Below, one piece after another: positions 32,384 to 40,579 of a stretch of DNA of 64,000 nt; within the stretch, counting starts at the first letter, position 1; every line of letters starts with the position of its first letter. The translations under genes and the position numbers were made by a program. The notes beneath the pieces are model-generated. The model made no database searches. It was not told where the DNA came from and saw only the letters and a list, made by a program, of their open reading frames with translations. The stretch is from an uncultured Actinomycetes bacterium (GTDB taxonomy: Bacteria > Actinomycetota > Acidimicrobiia > Acidimicrobiales > Microtrichaceae). The stretch is from assembly GCA_903852755.1 (NCBI GenBank), contig CAINRS010000125.1, positions 48,065 through 112,064 on the forward strand, given 5' to 3'.

Positions 32384-32473
32384 ATGTCCAAGCGGACCCA
32401 GAAGAAGAAGCACAACGCGCGCACCAAGAAGGCCAACCACGGCCGCAAGCCGAACCTCGGCCGCAACTCCTGA
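32384..32473 (+). CDS. Small basic ribosomal protein, bL37-like
   Basis: A 29-residue peptide beginning MSKRTQKKKHNARTKKANHG and ending RKPNLGRNS. The KANHGxxPN core matches the tiny mycobacterial 50S protein bL37 as I remember it (about 24 residues, ending KANHGKRPNA). It would be a structural protein bound to 23S rRNA. The length is slightly greater because of five extra C-terminal residues. Its own promoter-like hexamers and its near-leaderless ATG support it as a real gene. It is divergent from the His-rich protein and followed by the photolyase. Confidence 0.68.
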   Translation: MSKRTQKKKHNARTKKANHGRKPNLGRNS

Positions 32474-32530
32474 TTCCGCTCCCCGGGACGGCGGGTTCCG
32501 GGATGTGTTCGGCCGCTCCAGTGGTTGCAC

Positions 32531-33940
32531 GTGTCGGTGACCGAGCGACCTGACCTCTGTTGGTTCCGACGGGACCTCAGGGTCGCCGACCAGCCGGCGC
32601 TGGTCTCCCCGGAGGGACGACCGGTGGTGGCGCTCTTCGTCGTCGACGAGCGCCCGCTGTCGACCGCCGGCCCTCGGCGGGTGCAGCTGCTCGCCGCCCA
32701 CCTGCGGGAGCTCGACGCCCGGCTCCGGGACGCGGGCGGTGGCCTGCGCGTGGAGCGGGGGGACCCGACCGTGGTGGTCCCACGCCTCGCCGCCGAACTC
32801 GGCGTGCACACGGTGCGCTGGAACGGCGACGTCTCGGCCTACAGCCAGCGGCGTGACCGACTCGTGGCACACGAACTCGAGCGACTCGGCATCGGCACCG
32901 AGGTCCACTGGGGCACCCTCGTCCACGCGCCGGGGTCGGTGGTCGCCCGGTCGACCGGTCAGGTCCAGCGGGTCTTCACCCCGTTCTCGAAGGTGTGGTC
33001 CTCCACCTCTCCGACCCCGTGGCCGACCGGGCCGGTCCGGGTCGCCGCTCCACCGGAGGACGGGATCCCCGTCACCCTCGCGCTCGGCGTCACCGGGGAC
33101 GCGGCCACCGGGCTCCCCGCCGCCGGTGAGGTCGCTGCGGAGGAGCGTCTCGCGGCCTGGCTCGAGCGCGTCGACGACTACGAGTCCAGCCGGGACCTCC
33201 CGGCCGACGACGTCGGCACCTCGCACCTGTCGGCAGACCTGCGATTCGGCACCGTGTCGCCCCGGCACGTGCTCGACGTGGTCGGGACCGGTACGCCTGG
33301 ACGTGCGGCCTTCGTCCGCCAGCTGGCGTGGCGCGACTGGTACGCCCACCTGCTCGCGGAGCAGCCCCGGTTGGCCCACGCCGCCATGAAGCCCCACTTC
33401 GACGAGGTGGCGTGGCGAGACGACCCCGAGGCATTCGCTGCGTGGTGCGACGGGAGGACCGGCTACCCCATCGTCGACGCCGGCATGCGCCAACTGGCGG
33501 CGACCGGGTGGATGCACAACCGGGTGCGCATGATCACGGCCTCGTTCCTGGTGAAGGACCTGCTGGTGGACTGGCGACTCGGCGAGGCCCACTTCCGCCG
33601 GGAGCTGCTCGACGCCGAGGTCAGCCAGAACGCCGGGAACTGGCAGTGGGTCGCCGGGACGGGCCCGGACGCGGCCCCGTACTTCCGCATCTTCAACCCA
33701 CTCACCCAGGCGCGCCGCTTCGACCCGGACGGCGAGTACGTGCGCCGGTGGGTCCCCGAGCTCGCCGGACTGGCGGGGCGACGGGTCCACGCCCCGTGGG
33801 AGCTCCCACCGCTCGACCTCGAGGTCGCCGGGGTGACGCTCGGTGCCGACTACCCCTGGCCGATCGTCGACCACGCCGAGGCGAGGGAGCGCACCCTGGC
33901 CGCGTACGCCGCAGCGGCACCCCCGGCCCGGGGCGGTTGA
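32531..33940 (+). CDS. phr: Deoxyribodipyrimidine photolyase
   Basis: A 469-residue cryptochrome/photolyase. The N-terminal antenna domain opens LCWFRRDLRVADQPAL. The C-terminal FAD domain has RLAAWL...YESSRDLPADDVGTSHLSADLRFGTVSPR, WRDWYAHLL, DGRTGYPIVDAGMRQLAATGWMHNRVRM, FLVKDLLVDWR and NWQWVAGTGPDAAPYFRIFNP, which bind FAD and the damaged base pair. It repairs UV dimers with light. The start is GTG at 32531 or 32537; no strong Shine-Dalgarno is seen. Confidence 0.95.
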   Translation: MSVTERPDLCWFRRDLRVADQPALVSPEGRPVVALFVVDERPLSTAGPRRVQLLAAHLRELDARLRDAGGGLRVERGDPTVVVPRLAAELGVHTVRWNGDVSAYSQRRDRLVAHELERLGIGTEVHWGTLVHAPGSVVARSTGQVQRVFTPFSKVWSSTSPTPWPTGPVRVAAPPEDGIPVTLALGVTGDAATGLPAAGEVAAEERLAAWLERVDDYESSRDLPADDVGTSHLSADLRFGTVSPRHVLDVVGTGTPGRAAFVRQLAWRDWYAHLLAEQPRLAHAAMKPHFDEVAWRDDPEAFAAWCDGRTGYPIVDAGMRQLAATGWMHNRVRMITASFLVKDLLVDWRLGEAHFRRELLDAEVSQNAGNWQWVAGTGPDAAPYFRIFNPLTQARRFDPDGEYVRRWVPELAGLAGRRVHAPWELPPLDLEVAGVTLGADYPWPIVDHAEARERTLAAYAAAAPPARGG

Positions 33941-33947
33941 ACCCCGT

Positions 33948-36443
33948 TCAGGACCCGGCGGTGAGACGCACGCCGCCGAGCGCAGCCTCGCCCGGAGCCG
34001 CCGCACCCTGCGCGGCCACCTCGGTGAGGATCTCGTCGGCCGGTGCGGGCCGCCGGAGCAGGTAGCCCTGGGCGTAGCGGCAGCCCAGGGCCGTAACCGC
34101 GTCGAGCTCCGACTGTCGCTCGACGCCCTCGACCACCACGTCGAGTCCCACGGCCTCGACGAACTTCACCGCCGCCGCCAGCACGCTGTAGTCCCGGTAG
34201 TCCCCACCGCCGAGACCCGACACGAACTCCCGGTCGAGCTTGACGACGTCGAGGGGAAGCCTGCCGAGCCGGACGAGTGAGGAGTACCCGGTCCCGAAGT
34301 CGTCCATGGCGATCCGCGTCCCCGCGTCGCGCAACTGCCGGAGCGCGCCGCCCACCTCGTCGGCCTCGAGCAGGTCACCCTCGCTCAACTCGAGGACCAC
34401 CGAGCGGGCGGGCAGGGACCGCTCCTCGAGCTGCGCCACGAACCACGAGGGGAACTCCGGGTCGCGGAGCTGGACCCGGGCGATGTTGATCCACATCGTC
34501 AGCTCGCCGCCGTGCTCCCGCCGGTGGGCCGCGAGCGCATCGAGCGCGGTGGCGATCACGGACCGACCGAGCTCCGGCATGAGCCCGTTCTCGTGGGCCA
34601 CACCCAGGAACGCAGCCGGGGACAGGAGTTGGCCGTCACGCTGCCAGCGCACCAGCGCCTCGACGCCACACCAGCGCTGGGTCGCGAGCTCGACGATCGG
34701 CTGGAGGTGGACGACGAGCTCGCCGCGCTCGATCGCCCGCCGGAGCCCCGTGTCGATCTCGAGCCGCTCGGCGAGGTCCGCCTCGAGCACCTCGTCGTAG
34801 GTCACGACCCGGACGTGGGGATCCGCCTTCGCCCGGTACATGGCGACGTCGGAGTTGCGGAGCAACCATTCCGCCTCGCGGACAGAGTCCGAGGACACGG
34901 CCACACCCAGGCTGCCGGACACGAAGACCTCGGCACCGTCGATCAGGAAGGCACCCTCGAGCGCCGCTGCCATCGCAGCAGCCACCGATTCGGCACGCCC
35001 GCCGGCATCCCGGCCCACGCAGAGCGCCACGAACTCGTCGCCACCGAGACGGGCGACCGTGACGTCCTCACCGGCGGCGACGGAGGACAGCCGCTGGGCG
35101 ACGGCGCGCAGGAGCAGGTCGCCGCTGCGGTGGCCCAGCGTGTCGTTGACGAGCTTGAAACGGTCGAGGTCGCAGAACACCATGGCGACCTCGCCCGCAG
35201 CCGGCTCCCGGTCGGAGAGTTCCCGTCCCACCTGCTCGAGCAGGAACGCCCGGTTGGGCATGCCCGTGAGCGGGTCGTGGGACGCCCGGAACTGGAGGTG
35301 CTCCGCAGCGATCGCCCGGTCGAGGACGAGCGCGATCAGATCGGCGCACCGACGGGCCACGGCCGGATCCACGTGGGAATCGCGCACGACGGGTGCGGCC
35401 GGCGTCGCTGCGGACCCATCCGGGACGACGCACATCTCGAGCGTTCCCAGGTCCTCGCCACCGGTCACCCCGACCGACCACCGGGCCTCGACCTCCGACG
35501 GCCCGCCGCCGGCGCACGGCGCACCGCGGCGGTACGTGACCGCAGGCAGCAGACCCGTCAGGTCGGCGCGGTCGGAGCGCACGAACCGGAGGCACCGACC
35601 CATGAGCTCGTGGCCGAGGTCGAGCACCTCGACGACGAGCAGGTCCGTCGACCGACCCTCGACGATCCCGGCGAGGATCTCCGCCTCGCCTCGTTCGAGC
35701 ACTGCGGCCCGCTCGAGCGCCTCGCGGTCGCTGCGGATGCGGCGGCGGGCCTGGGCGTAGCGTCGACGGACCTCCCGGCCGGCGCTGGTGAGCAGGACCA
35801 GGAGCGAGACCGCAGCGATCACCAGCAGGAGCGCTCCTCGCTGCTGGTCGGTGCTGTGGTCGTGGAACTTCGACCGGACGCTGGAGTCGGTGAGCCCCTG
35901 GTACACGCTCGCCAGCTGGGACGCCTCCTCCTCGAACCGATCGATGACCGGTCGGAGCCCCTCCGACTGGGCCGCCCGCTCCTCGGGACCCGGTGTCCCG
36001 GACGGCAACCCGGCGAGGACCGTGTCGAGCTGAGCGAGCGCCTCCTGGTACTCCGTCCCGGCGATCCCGATGCCGTTCCGGCCGACCGGGTCGAGGACGT
36101 CGAGTCGCCGCTCGAGCAGTGCCCGCTGGATCTGGACGTCCCGGCGTGACGCCTCGCCGAGCAGCCACTGCTCCACGCGATTGGCCAGCACCAGTGACTC
36201 CCGCTGCGTGTACACGGCGATGCCGGCCGCGGAGTCCGTGGCCTCGACCCGTTGCGATGCTTCACTGTCTCTCGAGGCCGAGACGATGGAGTTCACCACC
36301 AGTCCGACCAGACTGACGAGGAACACCACGACCGCCGCGACCTGGACCAAGGTGAAGCGCCACCTGATCGAGTCGGCGTCACCGGCGCCGGGCGCGCCGG
36401 TGGACGACCGATCCACAGCGGATCGGTCGGAGCCCTGGTTCAC
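33948..36443 (-). CDS. Membrane-bound diguanylate cyclase/phosphodiesterase (GGDEF-EAL)
   Basis: An 831-residue c-di-GMP enzyme. TM1 (about 29-50), an extracellular helical sensor (about 55-200) and TM2 (203-222) precede a GAF-like region and then GGDEF (375-535) and EAL (555-805). Active-site residues appear intact in both. The cyclase has RLGGDEF near 464. The phosphodiesterase has GVEALVRW, INIARVQL, ELSEGDLLE, DDFGTGYSSL, VVKLDREF and AQGYLLRRP. GTG start at 36443 overlaps the upstream lipoprotein stop by 4 bases, so the sensor and lipoprotein are made together. Confidence 0.95.
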   Translation of the reverse strand: MNQGSDRSAVDRSSTGAPGAGDADSIRWRFTLVQVAAVVVFLVSLVGLVVNSIVSASRDSEASQRVEATDSAAGIAVYTQRESLVLANRVEQWLLGEASRRDVQIQRALLERRLDVLDPVGRNGIGIAGTEYQEALAQLDTVLAGLPSGTPGPEERAAQSEGLRPVIDRFEEEASQLASVYQGLTDSSVRSKFHDHSTDQQRGALLLVIAAVSLLVLLTSAGREVRRRYAQARRRIRSDREALERAAVLERGEAEILAGIVEGRSTDLLVVEVLDLGHELMGRCLRFVRSDRADLTGLLPAVTYRRGAPCAGGGPSEVEARWSVGVTGGEDLGTLEMCVVPDGSAATPAAPVVRDSHVDPAVARRCADLIALVLDRAIAAEHLQFRASHDPLTGMPNRAFLLEQVGRELSDREPAAGEVAMVFCDLDRFKLVNDTLGHRSGDLLLRAVAQRLSSVAAGEDVTVARLGGDEFVALCVGRDAGGRAESVAAAMAAALEGAFLIDGAEVFVSGSLGVAVSSDSVREAEWLLRNSDVAMYRAKADPHVRVVTYDEVLEADLAERLEIDTGLRRAIERGELVVHLQPIVELATQRWCGVEALVRWQRDGQLLSPAAFLGVAHENGLMPELGRSVIATALDALAAHRREHGGELTMWINIARVQLRDPEFPSWFVAQLEERSLPARSVVLELSEGDLLEADEVGGALRQLRDAGTRIAMDDFGTGYSSLVRLGRLPLDVVKLDREFVSGLGGGDYRDYSVLAAAVKFVEAVGLDVVVEGVERQSELDAVTALGCRYAQGYLLRRPAPADEILTEVAAQGAAAPGEAALGGVRLTAGS

Positions 36444-37003
36444 ACGGCCTCGATCCGCTCGAGGCTCCAGTTCCAGGCGTCGAGGTTGGTCGAGCTCGGA
36501 GTCCCGTCGGGGATCACGATGCGGATCGGGCCGCCCCGGTCGATCGGGATGTCACCGCCGCCCTGCCGCACGGCGATGATGGCGTCGGACCCGGTGAACA
36601 CGCTGGCCGGGGCATCGAACGCGTAGTCGTTCAGGGCGACCGTGTCGACCACTGCGTCGCCGGTGATGCCGGCGGTGGCGAACAGCTGCGCCATGGGGAC
36701 GCCACTGAACTCGATCCGCTGCTTCACGAACGGTTCGTCGACGCTGATGGTCGTGGTGGCGAGCTCCCGGAGCTGGTCCATGGTGTAGGTCTGCGACCCC
36801 GCGGGACCCGTGACGGTGAGCACCACCTCGTCGGGACCGGGCGGGTCGACCTGGAGCGCCTCGCCGTAGGGGTTCTCGGTCGTCGAGGGCGCCTCGGCGG
36901 CGGCCGTGGTGGTGGTCGTCTCCGTCGAGCCACCCCCGCACGCCGTCGATCCGACTGCCACGACGACGAGCAGTGCAACGACCCCGACCGTTCGCTGAAC
37001 CAC
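36440..37003 (-). CDS. Lipoprotein with oxidoreductase molybdopterin-binding-like domain
   Basis: A 187-residue protein. From the GTG at 37003 a signal peptide ends in GSTAC (lipid Cys near residue 20), followed by a Thr/Ala-rich linker (to residue 45). The domain then reads VLTVTGPAGSQTYTMDQLREL, EFSGVPMAQLFATAG, ALNDYAFDAPASVF and DRGGPIRIVIPDG. This follows the sulfite-oxidase/molybdopterin-domain core (G..xYTLxxL; GVPLxxLL; DGY; GGPIRLVxP). No Cys ligand for molybdenum is visible in the domain. It may be a sensor rather than an enzyme. The reading frame is open far upstream, antisense to fadE; that part is not coding. Confidence 0.78.
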   Translation of the reverse strand: MVQRTVGVVALLVVVAVGSTACGGGSTETTTTTAAAEAPSTTENPYGEALQVDPPGPDEVVLTVTGPAGSQTYTMDQLRELATTTISVDEPFVKQRIEFSGVPMAQLFATAGITGDAVVDTVALNDYAFDAPASVFTGSDAIIAVRQGGGDIPIDRGGPIRIVIPDGTPSSTNLDAWNWSLERIEAV

Positions 37004-37185
37004 GTTCAACCGCCCACGACCACGCTGCTCGAACGGATCCACCGACACCACCTGTGCACCTCCAAGCGCCGACCCCAGCAGTCGGCGACTCACGGAGTGT
37101 AGTCCACCCGTCACCCTCCATGAGCACCGCGTGGGCCGGGTCCCGCCGACCGGCCGAGACGGGCAGCAGGCGGTGGCCGCCTCGT

Positions 37186-37203
37186 GGTTACCCGCGGGTA
37201 ACC
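37186..37203. promoter_or_regulatory. 18-bp perfect palindrome, probable repressor operator for fadE
   Basis: GGTTACCCGCGGGTAACC is an exact inverted repeat. It overlaps TAACCT at 37199-37204, a likely -10 hexamer whose predicted start point is the A of the fadE ATG at 37211. A dimeric regulator bound here would block initiation. The regulator family is not identified. The rest of the 206-base gap (37004-37210) shows no gene. Confidence 0.72.
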
Positions 37204-37210
37204 TCGGCGC

Positions 37211-39010
37211 ATGACCGACTACCGAGCTCCAGTCCGAGACGCCCTCTTCACCCTCCGCCAGGTCGGGATGCTCGACGAGCTGACCAAGACCGCCAGGTTC
37301 GCCCACGTGGACTCGGAGACCGCCGCCTCGGTGCTCGAGGAGTACGGCCGGTTCATGCAGGAGGTCTTCGGGCCGACCAACGCCATCGGGGATCGCACCG
37401 GTCTGCAGTGGTCGCCCGAGGGCGTCCACGTGCCCGACGAACTCACCCGCGCCTACCAGAAGTTCGTCGAGGCGGGTTGGCAGGGCCTGAACGCCGAGGA
37501 GGCCTACGGCGGCGCCGGGTTCCCCGAGGCCGTGTTCGTCCTCGGTGCCGAGTTCATGATCGCAGCCAACGGCGCGCTGTCGATGTGCCCCGGGCTCACC
37601 ACCGGCGCCATCGAGTGCCTGCAGGAGTGGGGCAGCGAGGAACAGAAGGAGGTGTACCTCCGCAAGCTCGTGACCGGCGAGTGGACCGGCACCATGAACC
37701 TGACCGAGCCGCAGGCGGGGTCCGACGTCGGCCTGGCCACGACCAAGGCGGTCCCGCAGGACGACGGCACGTACCTGATCACCGGCACCAAGATCTACAT
37801 CTCCTTCGGCGAGCACGACATGGCCGAGAACATCGTCCACCTGGTCCTGGCGCGCACACCGGACGCACCTCCCGGCACCAAGGGCATCTCCCTGTTCATC
37901 GTGCCGAAGTTCCTGGTGAACACCGACGGTTCGCTCGGGGAGCGCAACGACGTCCGCTGCGTGTCGATCGAGCACAAGATGGGCATCCACGCGTCGCCCA
38001 CCTGCGTGCTCAGCTACGGGGACGACGGCGGCGCCGTCGGTTTCCTCGTCGGCGAGGAGGGCCAGGGCATGCGGGCGATGTTCACCATGATGAACTCGGC
38101 CCGCATCGCCGTCGGCGTGCAGGGGGTCGGCCTGAGCGAGGTCGCCTACCAGCAGGCGTGGCAGTACGCCCAGGACCGGCGACAGGGCCGCGAGATCGGA
38201 GCGGCGTCCAAGGACCCGGCACCGATCATCGTCCACCCGGACGTCCGGCGGATGCTCCTCTCCATGCGCAGCCACATCGAGGCCATGCGGGCGCTCGCCG
38301 TCTACAACGCCGCTGCGCTCGACCTGTCCCGCGCGCTCGACGGCGACGACGCCGAACGGTGGCGGGAGTTCGCCGAGCTGCTGACTCCGGTCACCAAGGC
38401 CTGGTGCACCGACGTCGGGTGCGAGGTCACCTCGACCGCGATCCAGATCTACGGCGGCATGGGCTACATCGAGGAGAGCGGCGTGGCCCAGTACTTCCGG
38501 GACGCCCGGATCGCCCCGATCTACGAGGGGACCAACGGCATCCAGGCGATGGACCTGGTCGGACGCAAGCTGCCGATGCGCATGGGCGGGGTCGTGAACG
38601 ACTTCATCGCCGAGATCCGCCGCACCGACGACCGACTCGAGGCCGCCGGTGAGGACTTCGCCGTGATCCGGGCCAACCTGACCGGGGCCGTGGACGCCCT
38701 CGTCGAGGCGACCGAGTGGATCATGACCAACGGTCTGGCCGACCCGAAGCAGGCGCTCGCCGGCGCCACCCCGTACCTCACGATGTTCGGCCAGGTGACG
38801 GGCGGCTGGCTGCTGGCCCGGTTGGCGCTCGCCGCCCACGAGGAGCTGGAGGCCGGATCGGGGGACACGGAGTTCCTGGCCGCCAAGGTCGTCACCGCCC
38901 GCTTCTACGCCGAGCACCACCTCCCCCGGGTGGCGGGCCTGCTGGGGTCGGTGCGCGCCGGCGCCGACGACCTGTACGCCGTCGACGTCGCCGGACTGGC
39001 GTCGAGCTGA
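37211..39010 (+). CDS. Acyl-CoA dehydrogenase (FadE5-type, about 600 residues)
   Basis: A 599-residue FAD enzyme that oxidises acyl-CoA to enoyl-CoA. It is of the long class with an extra C-terminal domain, as in FadE5. NLTEPQAGSDVGLATTKA and GTKIYISFGEHDMAENIVHLVLAR form the FAD/substrate region. IQIYGGMGYIEESGVAQYFRDARIAPIYEGTNGIQ holds the catalytic Glu near residue 438, in the YEGTNGIQ motif. The C-terminal helical segment (470-599) is complete. The promoter overlaps an 18-bp palindrome, suggesting tight repression. Confidence 0.95.
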   Translation: MTDYRAPVRDALFTLRQVGMLDELTKTARFAHVDSETAASVLEEYGRFMQEVFGPTNAIGDRTGLQWSPEGVHVPDELTRAYQKFVEAGWQGLNAEEAYGGAGFPEAVFVLGAEFMIAANGALSMCPGLTTGAIECLQEWGSEEQKEVYLRKLVTGEWTGTMNLTEPQAGSDVGLATTKAVPQDDGTYLITGTKIYISFGEHDMAENIVHLVLARTPDAPPGTKGISLFIVPKFLVNTDGSLGERNDVRCVSIEHKMGIHASPTCVLSYGDDGGAVGFLVGEEGQGMRAMFTMMNSARIAVGVQGVGLSEVAYQQAWQYAQDRRQGREIGAASKDPAPIIVHPDVRRMLLSMRSHIEAMRALAVYNAAALDLSRALDGDDAERWREFAELLTPVTKAWCTDVGCEVTSTAIQIYGGMGYIEESGVAQYFRDARIAPIYEGTNGIQAMDLVGRKLPMRMGGVVNDFIAEIRRTDDRLEAAGEDFAVIRANLTGAVDALVEATEWIMTNGLADPKQALAGATPYLTMFGQVTGGWLLARLALAAHEELEAGSGDTEFLAAKVVTARFYAEHHLPRVAGLLGSVRAGADDLYAVDVAGLASS

Positions 39011-39061
39011 GCCCGGGCGCCGGCCCCTGGCGCAGGCGTCGACCGGTACCCTGAGCGACAC

Positions 39062-39667
39062 ATGCTCGACCACGTCTTCACCGACGCCATCGGGGCGCTG
39101 CGGGACGCACTCGAGCAGGCGATGCTCGAGCGGCAGGCCTTCGAGGAGCGCTTCCAGTCCGACGTGCTGCTCGGTGACCTCACCTGGGAGACGAGCTACG
39201 GCCTGCCGGGAGAGGGCAACCCACCCCGGGTCCGGGCCGACCTGACGCTGGACTGGCCGACCTGGTCCCAGACGGCCTACCGGTCCTGGTACATCGAGGA
39301 GGACCTGCCGGAGCTCCCGCGGATCGACATCGAGGTCGTCCTGCGGATCCAGCGGCTCGCTGCGCCGCCCGACCCCAGGAAGGTGCTGGACGCGCTCTCA
39401 CCCGAGAGCCCGGCCATCGGCGGTGAGCGGCTGCGGCGCTCCGGCCCCACGGTCGAGGCCGTCTCGAACGACGACCTGACCGAGACCGAGCACGCCATCG
39501 AGGTCACCTACGACGGCAGCTACGAACTCGACGAGACGACCCTGGCCGACGGTTCGGCGCTCGACGACCACTTCTCGGCGATGGGGGGCTGGATCACGTC
39601 GACCCTCGTCCGGCTCGGCGACCTGCAGTTCGAGTTCCTCCCGCCCCTCGAGCGGGGCGAGACGTGA
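39062..39667 (+). CDS. Conserved-looking hypothetical protein coupled to enoyl-CoA hydratase
   Basis: A 201-residue soluble protein, not recognised. There is no signal or membrane segment. The N-terminus (1-40) is helical, then a region rich in Trp and acidic residues (DLTLDWPTWSQTAYRSWYIEEDLPELPRIDIEV) and a beta-rich half follow. A TACCCT hexamer at 39047-39052 lies 9 bases before the ATG. Its stop overlaps the enoyl-CoA hydratase GTG by 4 bases. Coupling to a beta-oxidation gene suggests, but does not show, a related role. Confidence 0.75.
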   Translation: MLDHVFTDAIGALRDALEQAMLERQAFEERFQSDVLLGDLTWETSYGLPGEGNPPRVRADLTLDWPTWSQTAYRSWYIEEDLPELPRIDIEVVLRIQRLAAPPDPRKVLDALSPESPAIGGERLRRSGPTVEAVSNDDLTETEHAIEVTYDGSYELDETTLADGSALDDHFSAMGGWITSTLVRLGDLQFEFLPPLERGET

Positions 39668-40497
39668 CCGCGGAACTCGTCGACGACGTGCTCCTGTGCG
39701 AGCGGGGCGATGGTCACGCCGTCGTCACGCTCCACCGGCCACACGCCCGCAACGCCCTGGACCGGGCCCTGCGCGGCGCGCTGCACCGCACCATGCGCGC
39801 GCTCGACGACGACGAGTCGGTCCGGGCCGTGGTGCTCACCGGGACGGACCCGGCGTTCTGCGCAGGACTCGACCTCGTCGAGCTGTCACAGGCCCCGGAC
39901 GCACTCGACGCCGGATTCTCCGACCGGAGCGACTTCCGCCGGCCGATCCCGCGCATGACCACACCGGTCATCGGCGCCGTGAACGGCGTGGCGGTGACGG
40001 GCGGCTTCGAGCTGGCCCTGGCGTGTGACTTCCTGGTGGCCTCGGACCGGGCGCGGTTCGCCGACACGCACACCCGGGTGGGGATCATGCCGGGCTGGGG
40101 GATGACGGTGCTGCTGCCGCGGGCCGTGGGGCTCCGGCGTGCCGTCGAGCTGTCGACCACCGGGAACTTCCTGGACGCTGCGACGGCACTCGACTGGGGC
40201 CTGGTCAACCACGTTGTCCCGCACGACGACCTGCTCCCCTTCGTTCGGTCGCTGGCCGCGGACGTCGCCGGGAACGATCCCGACGGGGTGCGCCAACTGC
40301 TCACGACCTACCGCGAGGGCGCGAGGGTCGGACTCGACGAGGCGTTCGAGGTGGAGCAGCGGGCGAGTCGGGACTGGCTCGCCCGGCGCGACGCGAGCGA
40401 CTTCGACGCGCGGCGCCGAGCCGTGGTCGAACGGGGCCGGAACCAGACCACGCCGCCGGCCGACCCGACCGATTCGGACGACCCGGTCACCGACTGA
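39664..40497 (+). CDS. Enoyl-CoA hydratase/isomerase family protein
   Basis: A 277-residue crotonase. VVTLHRPHARNALDRALRGAL opens the fold and DPAFCAGLDLVEL is the first oxyanion-hole loop. Next come MTTPVIGAVNGVAVTGGFELALACDFLVASDRARFADTHTRVGIMPGWG. The expected acidic residues (GGFELAL, and a THTRVG in place of a PEVxxG) only partly match hydratase. It may therefore be an enoyl-CoA hydratase or isomerase of unknown specificity. GTG start within the stop of the preceding gene. Confidence 0.85.
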   Translation: MTAELVDDVLLCERGDGHAVVTLHRPHARNALDRALRGALHRTMRALDDDESVRAVVLTGTDPAFCAGLDLVELSQAPDALDAGFSDRSDFRRPIPRMTTPVIGAVNGVAVTGGFELALACDFLVASDRARFADTHTRVGIMPGWGMTVLLPRAVGLRRAVELSTTGNFLDAATALDWGLVNHVVPHDDLLPFVRSLAADVAGNDPDGVRQLLTTYREGARVGLDEAFEVEQRASRDWLARRDASDFDARRRAVVERGRNQTTPPADPTDSDDPVTD

Positions 40498-40545
40498 CCC
40501 GCCGACCGGGGTCTCGGGGGAGGGCTCGGCGGCCGGATCGAGCGA

Positions 40546-40571
40546 CCGGAACGACCGGCCGGAACGACCGG
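40546..40571. repeat. 13-bp tandem pair between convergent crotonase genes
   Basis: CCGGAACGACCGG occurs twice in tandem (40546-40558, 40559-40571), with GACCGG...CCGGTC able to form a short stem at its right end. It lies in the 82-base gap between convergent stops and might serve as a weak terminator. Confidence 0.6.
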
Positions 40572-40579
40572 TCTCGGAC

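Noticed and set aside
36997..37007. GAACCACGTTC dyad at the lipoprotein start as a KstR site
   Set aside because: The spacer is three bases rather than two, and it overlaps the GTG start codon.
37004..39073. Long upstream extension of the lipoprotein frame, antisense to fadE
   Set aside because: It has no signal or homology, and the plus strand encodes a complete acyl-CoA dehydrogenase. The GTG at 37003 gives a proper lipoprotein signal.
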